Source: Micrococcales bacterium
GTDB lineage: Bacteria > Actinomycetota > Actinomycetes > Actinomycetales > Dermatophilaceae
Length of the DNA stretch: 19,948 nt
Direction: 5' to 3'
Assembly (NCBI GenBank): GCA_003157445.1
Contig: PMJN01000498.1
Span: forward strand, 12,042 to 31,989
Shown here: piece by piece, positions 1 through 7,385 of the stretch
Numbering within the stretch: the stretch's first letter is position 1
How the letters are laid out: the number at the start of each line of letters is the position of its first letter
Position numbers and translations under genes: made by a program
The notes under the pieces: model-generated
Told to the model about the DNA's origin: nothing
Databases searched by the model: none
What the model saw: the letters and a program-made list of their open reading frames with translations, nothing else

Positions 1-150
1 GACGAGGTCAAACATCTCCTCGTCTCCGGAGTAGGCACCGTCCTCGATACCGTAGAGTCTCAGCGCTTTCGGAGTGCTGCCACCACTTTGGTCCAGAGCT
101 GCGATGAAGCCCTCGGCGTTCTTGGCCTTGCTGAACTGCAGTTCGTTCAT
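1..150 (-). CDS. fda: class I fructose-bisphosphate aldolase, N-terminal part (cut by window edge)
   Basis: This is the first 50 codons of a minus-strand gene that runs off the left edge of the window. The translation begins [20 protein letters not shown] and continues [14 protein letters not shown], then DEEMFDLV, which is the conserved start of bacterial class I (Schiff-base) fructose-1,6-bisphosphate aldolases. The enzyme cleaves fructose-1,6-bisphosphate to two triose phosphates in cytosolic glycolysis or gluconeogenesis. The catalytic lysine lies outside the window. The ATG is well supported by a GAGGAGG ribosome site about eight bases upstream. The neighbouring exporter pseudogene is on the same strand but more than 400 bases upstream, so the aldolase is probably transcribed alone. 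Confidence 0.88.
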   Translation of the reverse strand, partial: MNELQFSKAKNAEGFIAALDQSGGSTPKALRLYGIEDGAYSGDEEMFDLV

Positions 151-584
151 GGTTCTGGCCTCCTCGTTGTCTTTCACACACCGTCACGAAGCGCTATTGA
201 TCAGCCTGGCACAGGCAAGAAACGGCTGCCCCTTTGAATGCCGATCTGCGGCCAAGTATTCGCACTCCGTGGGGTCGTGGTCGGGCCCCCGATGCGGGCT
301 CTAGATCTTGATGGTGCGCCCCTACAGGCCCACCCGTTGCGTCGTTCGCACCGGCGCGGAAGAACACCAAGCCAGTGGGTGCGGTGGCGCGGCACCGACA
401 GAGGGGCTCGACATTCAGCTTCGCGCAACTGCCGCAGTTCTGGGGCGTGCGTCGTCGGGGCGAAAGCGTGGCGCAGGTGGGGGGGTTCCATCATGGGTTC
501 CTAACTTTGGGTCCGGCAGCCCCGGAGGTGGTAGTCGATGAAGGATGTGGGCAGTGGCGGCCAAGACCGCATCGGACGGGGCCC
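151..584. other. intergenic stretch without a recognisable gene
   Basis: About 430 bases separate the aldolase start from the end of the exporter pseudogene. Several short open frames cross it, but their translations are rich in Arg, Gly and Ser and resemble no family I know, and none has a convincing ribosome site. It should contain the aldolase promoter, reading leftward, but I see no convincing -35/-10 pair. I see no RNA gene, terminator or repeat array here. Confidence 0.6.
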
Positions 585-1790
585 TTAGCTTCGTGTTTCG
601 GGCTCGATGGTGTCTTGCCGGTTTCGCGTGGTCTTGTTCGTCAGCAGCGCCGCGACTGCCAGGGCGGTCAGGACGAGAAGCCCGGCGGCCCACAACAGGG
701 CTGTCTGCATGCCGTTGACGAATGCGCCCTGTCCTTGCAGGGCCACCGGGCCCCCGATGTGCATGGCCATGCCGAGTGAGGACTTTGCCTGTTCGACCAC
801 CGCTGGCGGGAGCCGCACCAGATGCAGGTTGTCCTGGTACCCCGAGGTCATGATGCTGCCCAGCACGGCGATTCCGAGGGCGGCGCCGAGCTCGTGGGAC
901 AGGTCGTTCATCGCCGAGCCGACTCCTTGTTTCGCCAGTGGCAGTGCTTAGGTGATCGCGTTCGTGGCCGGTGTCATGGCCAGGCCCATGCCGGTGCCGA
1001 GCAGCAGCACCCCGCAGAGCAACAGGAGGTACGAGCTCGAGCTGTTCAGCGCTAAGAGAACCGCCAGACCGGCGGCAATCAGGAGAAGTCCGCAGACCAC
1101 CACGGGCCTTGTCCCGAACCGGAGGGCGGCACGGGGGCCGCCGCGCGGGCCGCCGGCATCGTGACCAACGCCAGCGGTGAGACCATCTGGGCCGCGACGA
1201 GCGCGCTCTCGCCTCTGACCAGCTGCACGTACTGCACGATCAGGAACACGAAGCCGAAGAAGCCGAAGAATTGCAGCCTCACCGTGAGGGTGCCCGCGGA
1301 GAAGCCGCGAACTCGGAGCAGCCGAGGATCCAGGAGGGGCTCATGGTGGGTGAGTTCCCAGCCTAAGGAAGCCCGCGACTACAGCCAGTCCGGACGCGAG
1401 CAAGCCGAGCATGGCGCTAGCCCCGGACACCCCGGCCCAGGTCCCGACTGCGCGAAACCGCCGCTCGGGTGGGAACGTGCTGGTGATGGTGGACAGCGTG
1501 GCGGACATCACCAGTGCGGCGCCTATGCCGAGCACCCCCTGCGCCGCGATGAGCTGCCCCGGCGACTGGACGGTCGTGGCGACCGCGGCGGCCCCGGCGA
1601 ACACCGACAGGCCCGCGATGAGGGCGCGACGGCGTCCGTAGCGATCGCCGATCGCGCCGGCCAGTAGCAGCAGCGCCGCGAAGACGAGCGCGTAGGCGTC
1701 AACGATCCACGTGATCTGGGTCTAAGTGGCGTGCAGGTCACGGGCGATCGAGGGGGTCGCAAGGTTGATCGACGTCAGCTGACTCGGCCG
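585..1790 (-). pseudogene. decayed MFS drug exporter, DHA2 (EmrB/QacA-like) family
   Basis: Three minus-strand fragments in different frames together spell a DHA2-type multidrug exporter. The N-terminal piece contains TWIVDAYALVFAALLLLAGA, then GDRYGRRRALIAGL, the classic MFS loop after helix 2. The middle piece contains RLQFFGFFGFVFLIVQYVQL. The C-terminal piece (585-911) contains MNDLSHELGAALGIAVLGS. The frame is broken by a TAG at 1722-1724, a frameshift near 1345, a second frameshift near 1120-1150 and a TAA at 948-950. The segment normally covering helices 5-6 seems to be missing between the first and second pieces, and the extreme N-terminus is not readable. With four independent lesions this is a dead gene. 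Its upstream edge at about 1790 is approximate. Confidence 0.85.
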
Positions 1791-1821
1791 CTGGTCTCAA
1801 CGATGGCTGTCTGAATCTCAC

Positions 1822-3027
1822 GTGTTCGAAACGGCGCCCTTTCGTTGTGCGACAAGGTGCAGGGCTTTCTGCGAGCATGACGGTGTGCAGGACGACACGA
1901 GCGGGTCTGGACGCCGATCCTGGCTGTCGGTCGTTAAGGCACTGCTTACTCATGGCGTGGTCGTGTTCCTTGGGCTGCTCGCCATCGAATACCTCGTCAT
2001 CCCGTTGCTCGTCGGCGCGAGCAAGAACCTTCACCTGCTCAGCAGGATCAACCTCGGATGGCTCGTCGCCGGGACTGTGCTCGAGGCGGCGTCGCTGCTG
2101 TGCTACGCGCTCCTGACCCGTACCCTCCTACTGGGTGCAAGGCCCGCCTTCAACAGGCTGGTGCGCATCGTGCTGGCGACCACAGCAGTCGACCACGTGA
2201 TCCCAGGCGGGGCTGCCGGCGGGGCTGGCCTTGGGTACCACCTGCTCACTTCGGACGGTGTCGAGGGCGCCGATGTGGGTTTTGCCTTGGGGACCGAGGC
2301 GATTGGGTCGGCCATCGTGCTCAATGCCATGCTGTGGGCATCGCTCCTGATCTCCATTCCGCTCGCGGGCCTGCACCCCATTTACGTGACGATCGCCCTC
2401 GCCGGTGTGCTTGCCATGCTCGGGGCTTGCGCCCTTGTCTACACATTCACCCGGGGCGAAGAACGTGCGGTTCGCATCGTGCGGGCTGTCGGCCGCCGCA
2501 TCCCCCGAGTCGGTCAGAACCGCCTCGAACGGCTCGTCCGCCAGATCGGCGACTCCATGGTCCACCTCGGGCGCGATCCCACGCTGCTCAAACGGGGTGT
2601 GCTGTGGGCCGGGCTGAACTGGCTCTTGGACGCCGCGTCGTTGTGGTCGTTTGTCGCCGCTTTCGGGCACCTTGTCAACCCTGTTGAGCTCTTCGTGGCC
2701 TACGGCGTCGCCAACGTGCTTGCCGTCTTCCCTGTCGTCCCTGGAGGCCTCGGGGTCATCGAGGCGTCCGCCGTCACACTGCTGGTTAGTTTCGGGACCG
2801 CGGGTGACGTCGCCACCCTCGCGGTGCTTGGCTGGCGTCTCGTGAACTTCTGGCTGCCCATCCCGGTGGGCGCCGCGGCCTACATCTCACTCAGGGTCCC
2901 CCGGGGCTCAGGCATCAAGGCGGGCCGCCGAGCCCTCACCGACATGGCCGCCCAGTTTAGGAGAACAGAACCTAGGCAGAAGCCGAGAGCGGCCGACACC
3001 GACGAAGGCCGGCCAGGACAAGACTGA
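1822..3027 (+). CDS. integral membrane protein, lysylphosphatidylglycerol synthase TM / UPF0104 (YbhN-like) family
   Basis: This predicted polytopic inner-membrane protein has up to 401 residues and many hydrophobic helices, starting with ALLTHGVVVFLGLLAIEYLV. Family hallmarks are visible: DHVIPGGAAGGAG near residues 125-140 and PGGLGVIEAS at about residues 307-316. These are typical of the membrane domain shared by MprF-like lipid flippases and stand-alone UPF0104 proteins. No soluble lysyl-transferase domain follows, so aminoacylation of lipid is not expected; lipid or glycolipid transport is a family-level guess. The C-terminal 40 residues are charged and presumably cytosolic. The GTG at 1822 has no clear ribosome site. 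A second in-frame GTG at 1885, 21 codons later and just ahead of the first helix, may be the true start. The gene is intact, unlike its divergent MFS neighbour. Confidence 0.8.
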   Translation: MFETAPFRCATRCRAFCEHDGVQDDTSGSGRRSWLSVVKALLTHGVVVFLGLLAIEYLVIPLLVGASKNLHLLSRINLGWLVAGTVLEAASLLCYALLTRTLLLGARPAFNRLVRIVLATTAVDHVIPGGAAGGAGLGYHLLTSDGVEGADVGFALGTEAIGSAIVLNAMLWASLLISIPLAGLHPIYVTIALAGVLAMLGACALVYTFTRGEERAVRIVRAVGRRIPRVGQNRLERLVRQIGDSMVHLGRDPTLLKRGVLWAGLNWLLDAASLWSFVAAFGHLVNPVELFVAYGVANVLAVFPVVPGGLGVIEASAVTLLVSFGTAGDVATLAVLGWRLVNFWLPIPVGAAAYISLRVPRGSGIKAGRRALTDMAAQFRRTEPRQKPRAADTDEGRPGQD

Positions 3028-3465
3028 CGTGTAGGCGCAGGGCCCCGCTCACCGGATGTGCTTCTCGGACCGCTGAGGGGGCTTCTCAGACCTGACCTCG
3101 TGCTGGGTACCACCTGAAATGATTGCGAGCCTATGGCCGCCGGCCGCTCAATCTCGACCAGTCGGCCCTGCCCGAGACCTCAGGCGCAGCAGCCCTCCGG
3201 GACCTCCGACGTCGATGTCTGCGGCGGCCGATCCCACGAGGGTGGTCGTCAAGGTCGAGCCATGTTCGCTCGGGCGACCGCCATCGCCGGTCGCTCTTGG
3301 CTGGACGGACATACCTTGACATCCTGCCGGCCATGAATGACCAGGATTCCAACCGCTCACCCGAAGGCAACATGTTGAGGTTAGCGCTTCACAGGCAGGG
3401 CCGAAACTCCTAAGTCTCCATGCGCTGCCACGGCATAGAAAGACGTTCAGCGTGTCGGTGCGTGA
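3028..3465. other. intergenic stretch, possibly including the left end of an IS110-type element
   Basis: About 440 bases lie between the membrane protein and the transposase hairpin. Short open frames in several phases give low-complexity Arg/Ser/Pro-rich translations that I do not recognise. IS110-family elements carry a non-coding end upstream of the transposase from which a guide (bridge) RNA can be made, so the last 150-250 bases may belong to the element. I cannot define an element boundary from this sequence. Confidence 0.45.
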
Positions 3466-3534
3466 CGTCGGAACGTCCTCCTGATGCGCTTGTCGGCCTT
3501 GATGTCCCAATTCGCAGAGGAGGACGTTCCGATG
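3466..3534 (+). promoter_or_regulatory. long hairpin covering the ribosome site and start codon of the IS110 transposase remnant
   Basis: The left arm 3469-3482 (CGGAACGTCCTCCT) is perfectly complementary to the right arm 3518-3531 (AGGAGGACGTTCCG). Pairing can continue by three more pairs, one of them G-U, to 3466 and 3534, for a 17-pair stem with a 35-base loop. The right arm contains the GGAGGA ribosome site, and its extension includes the ATG at 3532-3534. In RNA this fold would hide both initiation signals. Translation would then be low unless the left arm is absent or occupied. That role is inference; the complementarity is seen directly. Confidence 0.6.
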
Positions 3535-3762
3535 AGCAACGGTAAGGGAGTCTCACGGGGTGACCGCAACCGCAACGCCAGACTTTCTCGGCTGCGTGTG
3601 TTGGTACCGGCGTGCAATGCGATCGTCGGGATCGATCTGGCCGATAACAAGCAGGCGGTGGTGGTCACCGACCATGATTCGAAGGTCCTTGGGCGGCGGA
3701 CGTTTCGTTGCCGGGCGTGGGATCTTGGGTTGGCGTTCGACTCGGAGGGCAGGGTTCCATAG
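3532..3762 (+). pseudogene. truncated IS110-family transposase (N-terminal fragment)
   Basis: The ATG at 3532 follows a GGAGGA ribosome site and opens a 76-residue frame. Residues 29-43 read NAIVGIDLADNKQAV, followed by VTDHDSKVLGRRTFRCRAW. This matches the N-terminal RuvC-like DEDD domain of actinobacterial IS110-family transposases; Asp35 is the probable first catalytic acid. Intact proteins are roughly 350-420 residues, but the recognisable sequence stops at about residue 68 and a stop follows at 3760-3762. I find no continuation in another frame downstream, and no C-terminal serine domain. This is a 5' remnant left by deletion, not a working transposase. Confidence 0.78.
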
Positions 3763-4163
3763 CTACGAACAGCCAGGTCAGACGGTCGAGGCTGGCGGCT
3801 TGCCTTCACCGTGTCCGTAGCCCTGCACACGGACTGGAACGTTCTACGTTGCCCCGCGTTTCGCGGTCCCCAGCGGCCTGGAGTGTCCCTTGGATGCCTG
3901 CCGTAATGGCACGTCAATGGCACGAAGCCGGATGGAAGTGCACGGTGGTGCCAGTCGTCCCGTCATCGGGGAGGGGCGCCGGATCGGTCGTTGGCACGCC
4001 GTGCCCTTACCGCTGAGTCCGTCCGGCGAGCTCTGAGTATCTGCTTCTCGTAGCCGCTTCGTGTGCTGCATACCTGGCCAACGGCTGCCGCCCGACGTCG
4101 GAATGGGAGTTGCGCAACGGCCCATATGAACCGTCAGCGTGTTTGAGGGTTCATAGGGGATGA
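3763..4163. other. intergenic stretch without a recognisable gene
   Basis: About 400 bases between the transposase fragment and the end of the GNAT-VOC gene hold only short frames with unrecognised translations in both directions. It is probably the scar of the deletion that removed most of the insertion sequence. The only structure I can point to is the inverted repeat at 4125-4155. Confidence 0.5.
4125..4155 (-). terminator. inverted repeat just past the GNAT-VOC stop, possible terminator
   Basis: TATGAACC at 4125-4132 pairs with GGTTCATA at 4148-4155, giving an eight-pair stem with a 15-base loop. It starts nine bases beyond the stop of the minus-strand GNAT-VOC gene. No T-run follows in the transcribed direction, so it is not a classical intrinsic terminator. 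A role in 3' end protection or termination is inferred from position only. Confidence 0.3.
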
Positions 4164-5318
4164 CTATGGAGTGCTGAAGTCCGGTACGGAGATCGAGCCA
4201 TCGTCAGCGCGAGGGGATCCCGGGTTGTGGGCGACCTTCCAGGCGTGGCCGTCGGGGTCAGCAAAGATCGCGGCATAGGCGCCATACGAAGTGGGTGCTG
4301 GGTGTCGGGTCACCGTGGCCCCGGCGCGCTCGGCCGCCCTCATGACTTCCTCGACCTCTGCCTGCGAACGCACGCTGTGCGCGAGGACGACGCCACTGAA
4401 TCCACCCGCCTGCTCGTCGTGCAGACCGCAGTCGAGCGCGAGCTTGTCACGACCCGACAAGGACAGCACGATGGCGCCGGCCCGAATGAGCACGGTGTCG
4501 CCGACCTGTTGACCTTGCCACCCCAACCGCTCGTAGAACGCCCAAGAGCGATTCAAGTCCGCGACGCCCAGGGTGACAAAGGCGACCTCCTGCTCCGGCG
4601 CTGAATCGCTTTCGTCCTTGGGTGAGCGACACTGATGTGCCATGGGCGGCTTGGCTGTGGCGGAAGCGGGGTGATCGGTTCGTGCCGTTAGCGTTGTCGG
4701 AGGGGTTGCTTCGGCCCGGCCCGGTGGTAGGCGGTGCCCCACGTCGGTCCGCGACTTCGGAGTCCTTGGGGGCACAGGTTGTAAGCCGGTCTCGACCCAG
4801 AACCGGCACTTGCGCACCGACCTTCGGGCCGCTGGCACGTTCTCCAGAACCCCTCCGCAGTCCACGGTGGCGTTGATGGCGCCTACGTTGTTGTCATCAC
4901 AGGTCACCAGCACATGCGCCAGACCAGTCGTCGCCGCCACTGAGAGGGACTGGTGCAGGATGGCCGTGGCATAACCGCGGCGACGAAAGTCTGGACGAAC
5001 CCCGATGCCGATGTGACCTGCCACCTCTGCGAGGTAGGGGTTGAGGTGGTGTCGAATCGAGACACGGCCGACAACCTGCCCAGCCAACTCAGCAACGAGG
5101 AACGTCGCCGGCACCCAGCCCTGCGGGACGTCAACGCCAAGGCGTAGGTTCTCCAACCGCCCCAGGTATGCCGGCCATGATTCCCCCCGTTTCAGGTCGA
5201 GGAGGAAGTCGAAGGCATCCTGGGTGAGTTCCCAGTGTGTCTGCCGGGCTTGCTTCTCGTCTGAGATGCTTAAGGGTCGCAGCAGTATTGACGGCTGAGT
5301 GCTGATCTTGTCGTCCAC
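4164..5318 (-). CDS. GNAT acetyltransferase fused to a C-terminal VOC (glyoxalase-fold) domain
   Basis: This is a 384-residue two-domain protein. Residues 10-178 form a GNAT N-acetyltransferase: the central strand GHIGIGVRPDFRRRGYAT (101-118) carries the acetyl-CoA pyrophosphate-binding loop, followed by CDDNNVGAINATVDCGG typical of motif B. Residues 180-243 are a Pro/Thr/Arg-rich linker. Residues 245-367 form a VOC domain, VAFVTLGVADLNRSWAFYER at the start and FADPDGHAWKVAHNPG at the end, as in glyoxalase- or bleomycin-resistance-like proteins. The substrates are unknown; such folds often detoxify antibiotics or electrophiles. The start is GTG at 5318 with a weak ribosome site. Met226 could start a separate VOC protein but has no ribosome site, so I prefer one polypeptide. 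The fusion might be recent, through loss of a stop between neighbours. Confidence 0.75.
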   Translation of the reverse strand: MDDKISTQPSILLRPLSISDEKQARQTHWELTQDAFDFLLDLKRGESWPAYLGRLENLRLGVDVPQGWVPATFLVAELAGQVVGRVSIRHHLNPYLAEVAGHIGIGVRPDFRRRGYATAILHQSLSVAATTGLAHVLVTCDDNNVGAINATVDCGGVLENVPAARRSVRKCRFWVETGLQPVPPRTPKSRTDVGHRLPPGRAEATPPTTLTARTDHPASATAKPPMAHQCRSPKDESDSAPEQEVAFVTLGVADLNRSWAFYERLGWQGQQVGDTVLIRAGAIVLSLSGRDKLALDCGLHDEQAGGFSGVVLAHSVRSQAEVEEVMRAAERAGATVTRHPAPTSYGAYAAIFADPDGHAWKVAHNPGSPRADDGSISVPDFSTP

Positions 5319-5400
5319 TACGCACCATCCGTTGCATGCCGGCTCGGGTATTGATGGGCAGGGCTATCGCCCGCGTGACCACACATTGAGGAGGTCTTCC

Positions 5401-5424
5401 ATGTCCGCATCCGGCCTGGTGTGA
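5401..5424 (+). CDS. seven-codon mini-ORF with a strong ribosome site
   Basis: TTGAGGAGGTC (5387-5397) followed by ATG at 5401 is a near-ideal initiation signal, yet the frame encodes only MSASGLV before TGA at 5422. Nothing recognisable follows on the plus strand; the next gene ends toward it from the right. It may be the leftover start of a deleted gene or a leader peptide without a partner. Expression is unproven. Confidence 0.25.
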   Translation: MSASGLV

Positions 5425-5462
5425 TCTCCGCTACCTTGCACGTTGGTTCTCGCACTGGAGCG

Positions 5463-5768
5463 CTAACCGCCCGCGATAGCGCTGAGAATCGTGAGTTGCT
5501 GACCGGGTAGCACCGGTGTATCTAATCCCTGGAGGAATCGAATATCCTCATTGTCGAGATAGACGTTGACAAAGCGATGTATCTGCTTTCTTTCGGTGAG
5601 CAGTCGCGGTAATAGGTCAGGAAATGCCTCGATGAGCCTGTTGAGAGCCTGTTCGACAGTCCCAGAACAAAGCTCGACCTCTCTGCGACCGCCGGTCGCA
5701 GACTGCATCACGGTCGGCAATGAGACCGTTATGCCTGTTCGTTTGACGTCAAAGCTGGTTGCGGCCAT
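5463..5768 (-). CDS. CysO/MoaD/ThiS-like sulfur carrier protein
   Basis: This is a 101-residue ubiquitin-fold sulfur carrier. It contains HRFVNVYLDNEDIRFLQGLD (64-83) and ends LTILSAIAGG, with the terminal Gly-Gly that is adenylated and thiocarboxylated in this family. Overall it resembles mycobacterial CysO, which supplies sulfur to CysM for cysteine synthesis, more than MoaD. The first ten residues are an extension. The ATG at 5768 has an AGGGAG ribosome site. It lies 59 bases downstream of the MoeZ-like gene on the same strand, so the two are probably one transcript, and MoeZ is the known activator of CysO in mycobacteria. No CysM- or Mec-like gene is in the window. Its acceptor, whether cysteine, molybdopterin or something linked to nitrogenase, cannot be read from sequence. 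Confidence 0.82.
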   Translation of the reverse strand: MAATSFDVKRTGITVSLPTVMQSATGGRREVELCSGTVEQALNRLIEAFPDLLPRLLTERKQIHRFVNVYLDNEDIRFLQGLDTPVLPGQQLTILSAIAGG

Positions 5769-5827
5769 CAGGCGTCTCCCTGTTCAATTTCTGGTTTGGC
5801 CCTCGACCCCGCCGGAGGGTCGTCGTC

Positions 5828-7015
5828 TCAGTAGACACGGAGCTGGGGTTCGACGTCGCTCACCCAGGCGAGCACCCCGCCTTTGAGGTGGCTGACCCGG
5901 AAGCTGTCCTGCGAAAGAACCCGAGCCACATCCTCTGACCGGGCGCCGCCCTTGCAGTAGACGATGATCTCCTGCTCTATGGGTAGGTGGAGGTGACTTT
6001 GCAGGAGCGTCGTCTTTCGCGCAAGCTGCGCACCCTCGATCCGGACGATCTCCCACTCGAAGGGCTCTCGGACGTCCAGCAGCAGAAAGTCGTCCTCGTC
6101 GGCCCGGCGTCGCGCCAGGCGACTGGCCAGCTCGGTGGCGGATATCGTGCGCACCGGGGGGTGTGAGTCCGCAGGAACCGAACACGTGAACCTCACCTCG
6201 GCTATTTCATGGACGGTGGGGTTGGAGCCGCAGAGCTCGCAGTCGGGATCCTTGCGGAGCTGCCTGGTCTGGGTCTCGGCCCGGCTTGCGTCATAGAGCC
6301 AGAGCCGCCGCACAAGTGACTCCCCGTTGCCCACGATCAACTTGATCGCCTCTGTCACCTGGACTGAGGCCACGGTCGCGCAGACCGCACCGAAGACCCC
6401 GCCCTCTTCACAGCTGGGAGCAAACTGGGGTGGCGGCGGCTCCGGATACAGGCATCGGTAGCACGGGCCCCCTGGCGTGGAGAAGACGCTCGCCTGCCCG
6501 TGAAACTGCAAGACGGACCCCCAGACATACGGCTTGTGAAGCAGGAAACACGCGTCGTTGACCAGGTAACGGGTGGTGAAATTGTCCGATCCGTCCACCA
6601 CCAGGTCGTACTGGGAGATGATCTGCCGGCAGTTCTCGGCGCTCAGGCGAGTCCGGTGGGAGACCACCTGCGTGTAGGGATTCAGGTCCGCTATCCGTTG
6701 ACGCGCGGAGTCGACCTTCGCCATCTGCAGGGTTGACTGGCCGTGGATGACTTGGCGTTGAAGATTGGAGACCTCGACAACGTCGTCGTCGACCACTCCC
6801 AGCGTGCCGACACCGGCAGCCGCCAGATACATCAGCGCCGGCGATCCCAGGCCGCCCGCGCCAACCACCAGCACCCGAGCAGCCTTCAGCCGCCGCTGAC
6901 CTGGCAGGCCGATCTCCTTCATGGACAGATGCCGCGCATACCGTTGAAGCTCCGCCGGGCTGAGAACGCTCTCCGGGGACTCGGAGATACAGCGCTCGAG
7001 ATTGTCGAAGATCAT
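5828..7015 (-). CDS. moeZ: MoeZ-like sulfur carrier adenylyltransferase/sulfurtransferase (E1 + rhodanese)
   Basis: This 395-residue cytosolic enzyme adenylates the C-terminal glycine of a ubiquitin-like carrier and passes sulfur to it. Residues 24-265 are a MoeB/ThiF E1 domain: the nucleotide loop GAGGLG is at 52-57, DGSDNFTTRY at 141-150, zinc cysteines at 185, 188, 259 and 262, and the likely catalytic cysteine lies in APSCEEGG at Cys202. Residues 290-390 are a rhodanese domain with active Cys354 in VYCKGGARS. Size and order match actinobacterial MoeZ. I chose the ATG at 7015 because GGGAGGAG lies just upstream; the frame stays open a further 27 codons. It precedes the CysO-like gene and diverges from nifV, so it may share control with the nif operon. 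Activation of a MoaD for molybdenum cofactor is an alternative role. Confidence 0.87.
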   Translation of the reverse strand: MIFDNLERCISESPESVLSPAELQRYARHLSMKEIGLPGQRRLKAARVLVVGAGGLGSPALMYLAAAGVGTLGVVDDDVVEVSNLQRQVIHGQSTLQMAKVDSARQRIADLNPYTQVVSHRTRLSAENCRQIISQYDLVVDGSDNFTTRYLVNDACFLLHKPYVWGSVLQFHGQASVFSTPGGPCYRCLYPEPPPPQFAPSCEEGGVFGAVCATVASVQVTEAIKLIVGNGESLVRRLWLYDASRAETQTRQLRKDPDCELCGSNPTVHEIAEVRFTCSVPADSHPPVRTISATELASRLARRRADEDDFLLLDVREPFEWEIVRIEGAQLARKTTLLQSHLHLPIEQEIIVYCKGGARSEDVARVLSQDSFRVSHLKGGVLAWVSDVEPQLRVY

Positions 7016-7091
7016 TTCCCTACTCCTCCCAGCTGGCTTCGGAAACAAGGATGAAACATTGAGTGCAATTGATCGGGGATCGTGGTAGCAA

Positions 7092-7121
7092 ATCATGGAC
7101 TGCCAGCGCCGAATTGGTCAA
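7092..7121 (-). promoter_or_regulatory. candidate promoter for the moeZ-cysO transcript
   Basis: On the minus strand TTGACC (7121-7116) and CATGAT (7097-7092) sit 18 bases apart, a fair match to a housekeeping -35/-10 pair. The -35 falls inside the spacer of the inverted repeat at 7103-7140, so a protein bound there would cover it. Prediction only. Confidence 0.3.
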
Positions 7122-7140
7122 ACCGGGCGCGGGGCGCTGG
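7103..7140. promoter_or_regulatory. eight-base inverted repeat, candidate operator
   Basis: CCAGCGCC at 7103-7110 is mirrored by GGCGCTGG at 7133-7140 with a 22-base spacer. The arms lie about three turns of DNA apart and overlap the candidate leftward promoter, as expected for a dimer or tetramer binding site. It could also form an RNA stem in a leftward transcript. The regulator is unknown. Confidence 0.35.
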
Positions 7141-7196
7141 TCGAAAATGTCGACAACTGCTGCGGACAATGCTGGGAATAAGGCGACCCTTAGCCA

Positions 7197-7210
7197 GCCC
7201 TGGTCAGGGC
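7197..7210. repeat. short palindrome in the divergent control region
   Basis: GCCCT at 7197-7201 and AGGGC at 7206-7210 flank a four-base centre, giving a compact dyad about 50 bases ahead of the candidate nifV promoter. It is a possible activator or repressor site; nothing more can be said from sequence. Confidence 0.3.
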
Positions 7211-7260
7211 AAAGGGGACCCCGCTTGCCTCACGACCGGAAATCTCATAGAAACAAACCC

Positions 7261-7288
7261 TGGACAGATTGCAGCTCAACTTAATACT
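7261..7288 (+). promoter_or_regulatory. candidate promoter for the nifV-nifH-nifDK operon
   Basis: TGGACA (7261-7266) and AATACT (7283-7288) are separated by 16 bases, in the most AT-rich part of the gap. This would start the transcript near 7295 and leave a leader of about 110 bases before nifV. The match is moderate, and nif promoters usually need an activator, so this is only a candidate. Confidence 0.35.
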
Positions 7289-7334
7289 GCGTGCACCCTT
7301 CAGAAATCCTTTGCTGGCACCTTTCCTCTTGTTC

Positions 7335-7385
7335 CCGCAATCAATGCGGTGACATCCGTGGGATAGGGCGACGGCCTGTAGGCCG
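7335..7385 (+). promoter_or_regulatory. two stem-loops in the nifV leader
   Basis: CCGCA/TGCGG (7335-7339 with 7345-7349) and CGGCC/GGCCG (7372-7376 with 7381-7385) form two small hairpins. The second ends a few bases before the GAAGGAG ribosome site of nifV. They could influence translation or message stability. They do not match any riboswitch class I can recognise. Confidence 0.3.

Noticed and set aside
2128..2670. 180-codon minus-strand frame opposite the membrane protein
   Set aside because: The plus strand has clear hydrophobic helices and the PGGLG motif; the minus translation is featureless.
3708..4016. 102-codon frame after the IS110 fragment as the rest of the transposase
   Set aside because: It shows none of the expected IS110 middle or C-terminal motifs and is in a different frame with unrecognised sequence.
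7315..7335. TGGCAC with a downstream TTG, resembling a sigma-54 promoter ahead of nifV
   Set aside because: The GC element is not at the fixed ten-base spacing after GG, and actinobacteria generally lack sigma-54.
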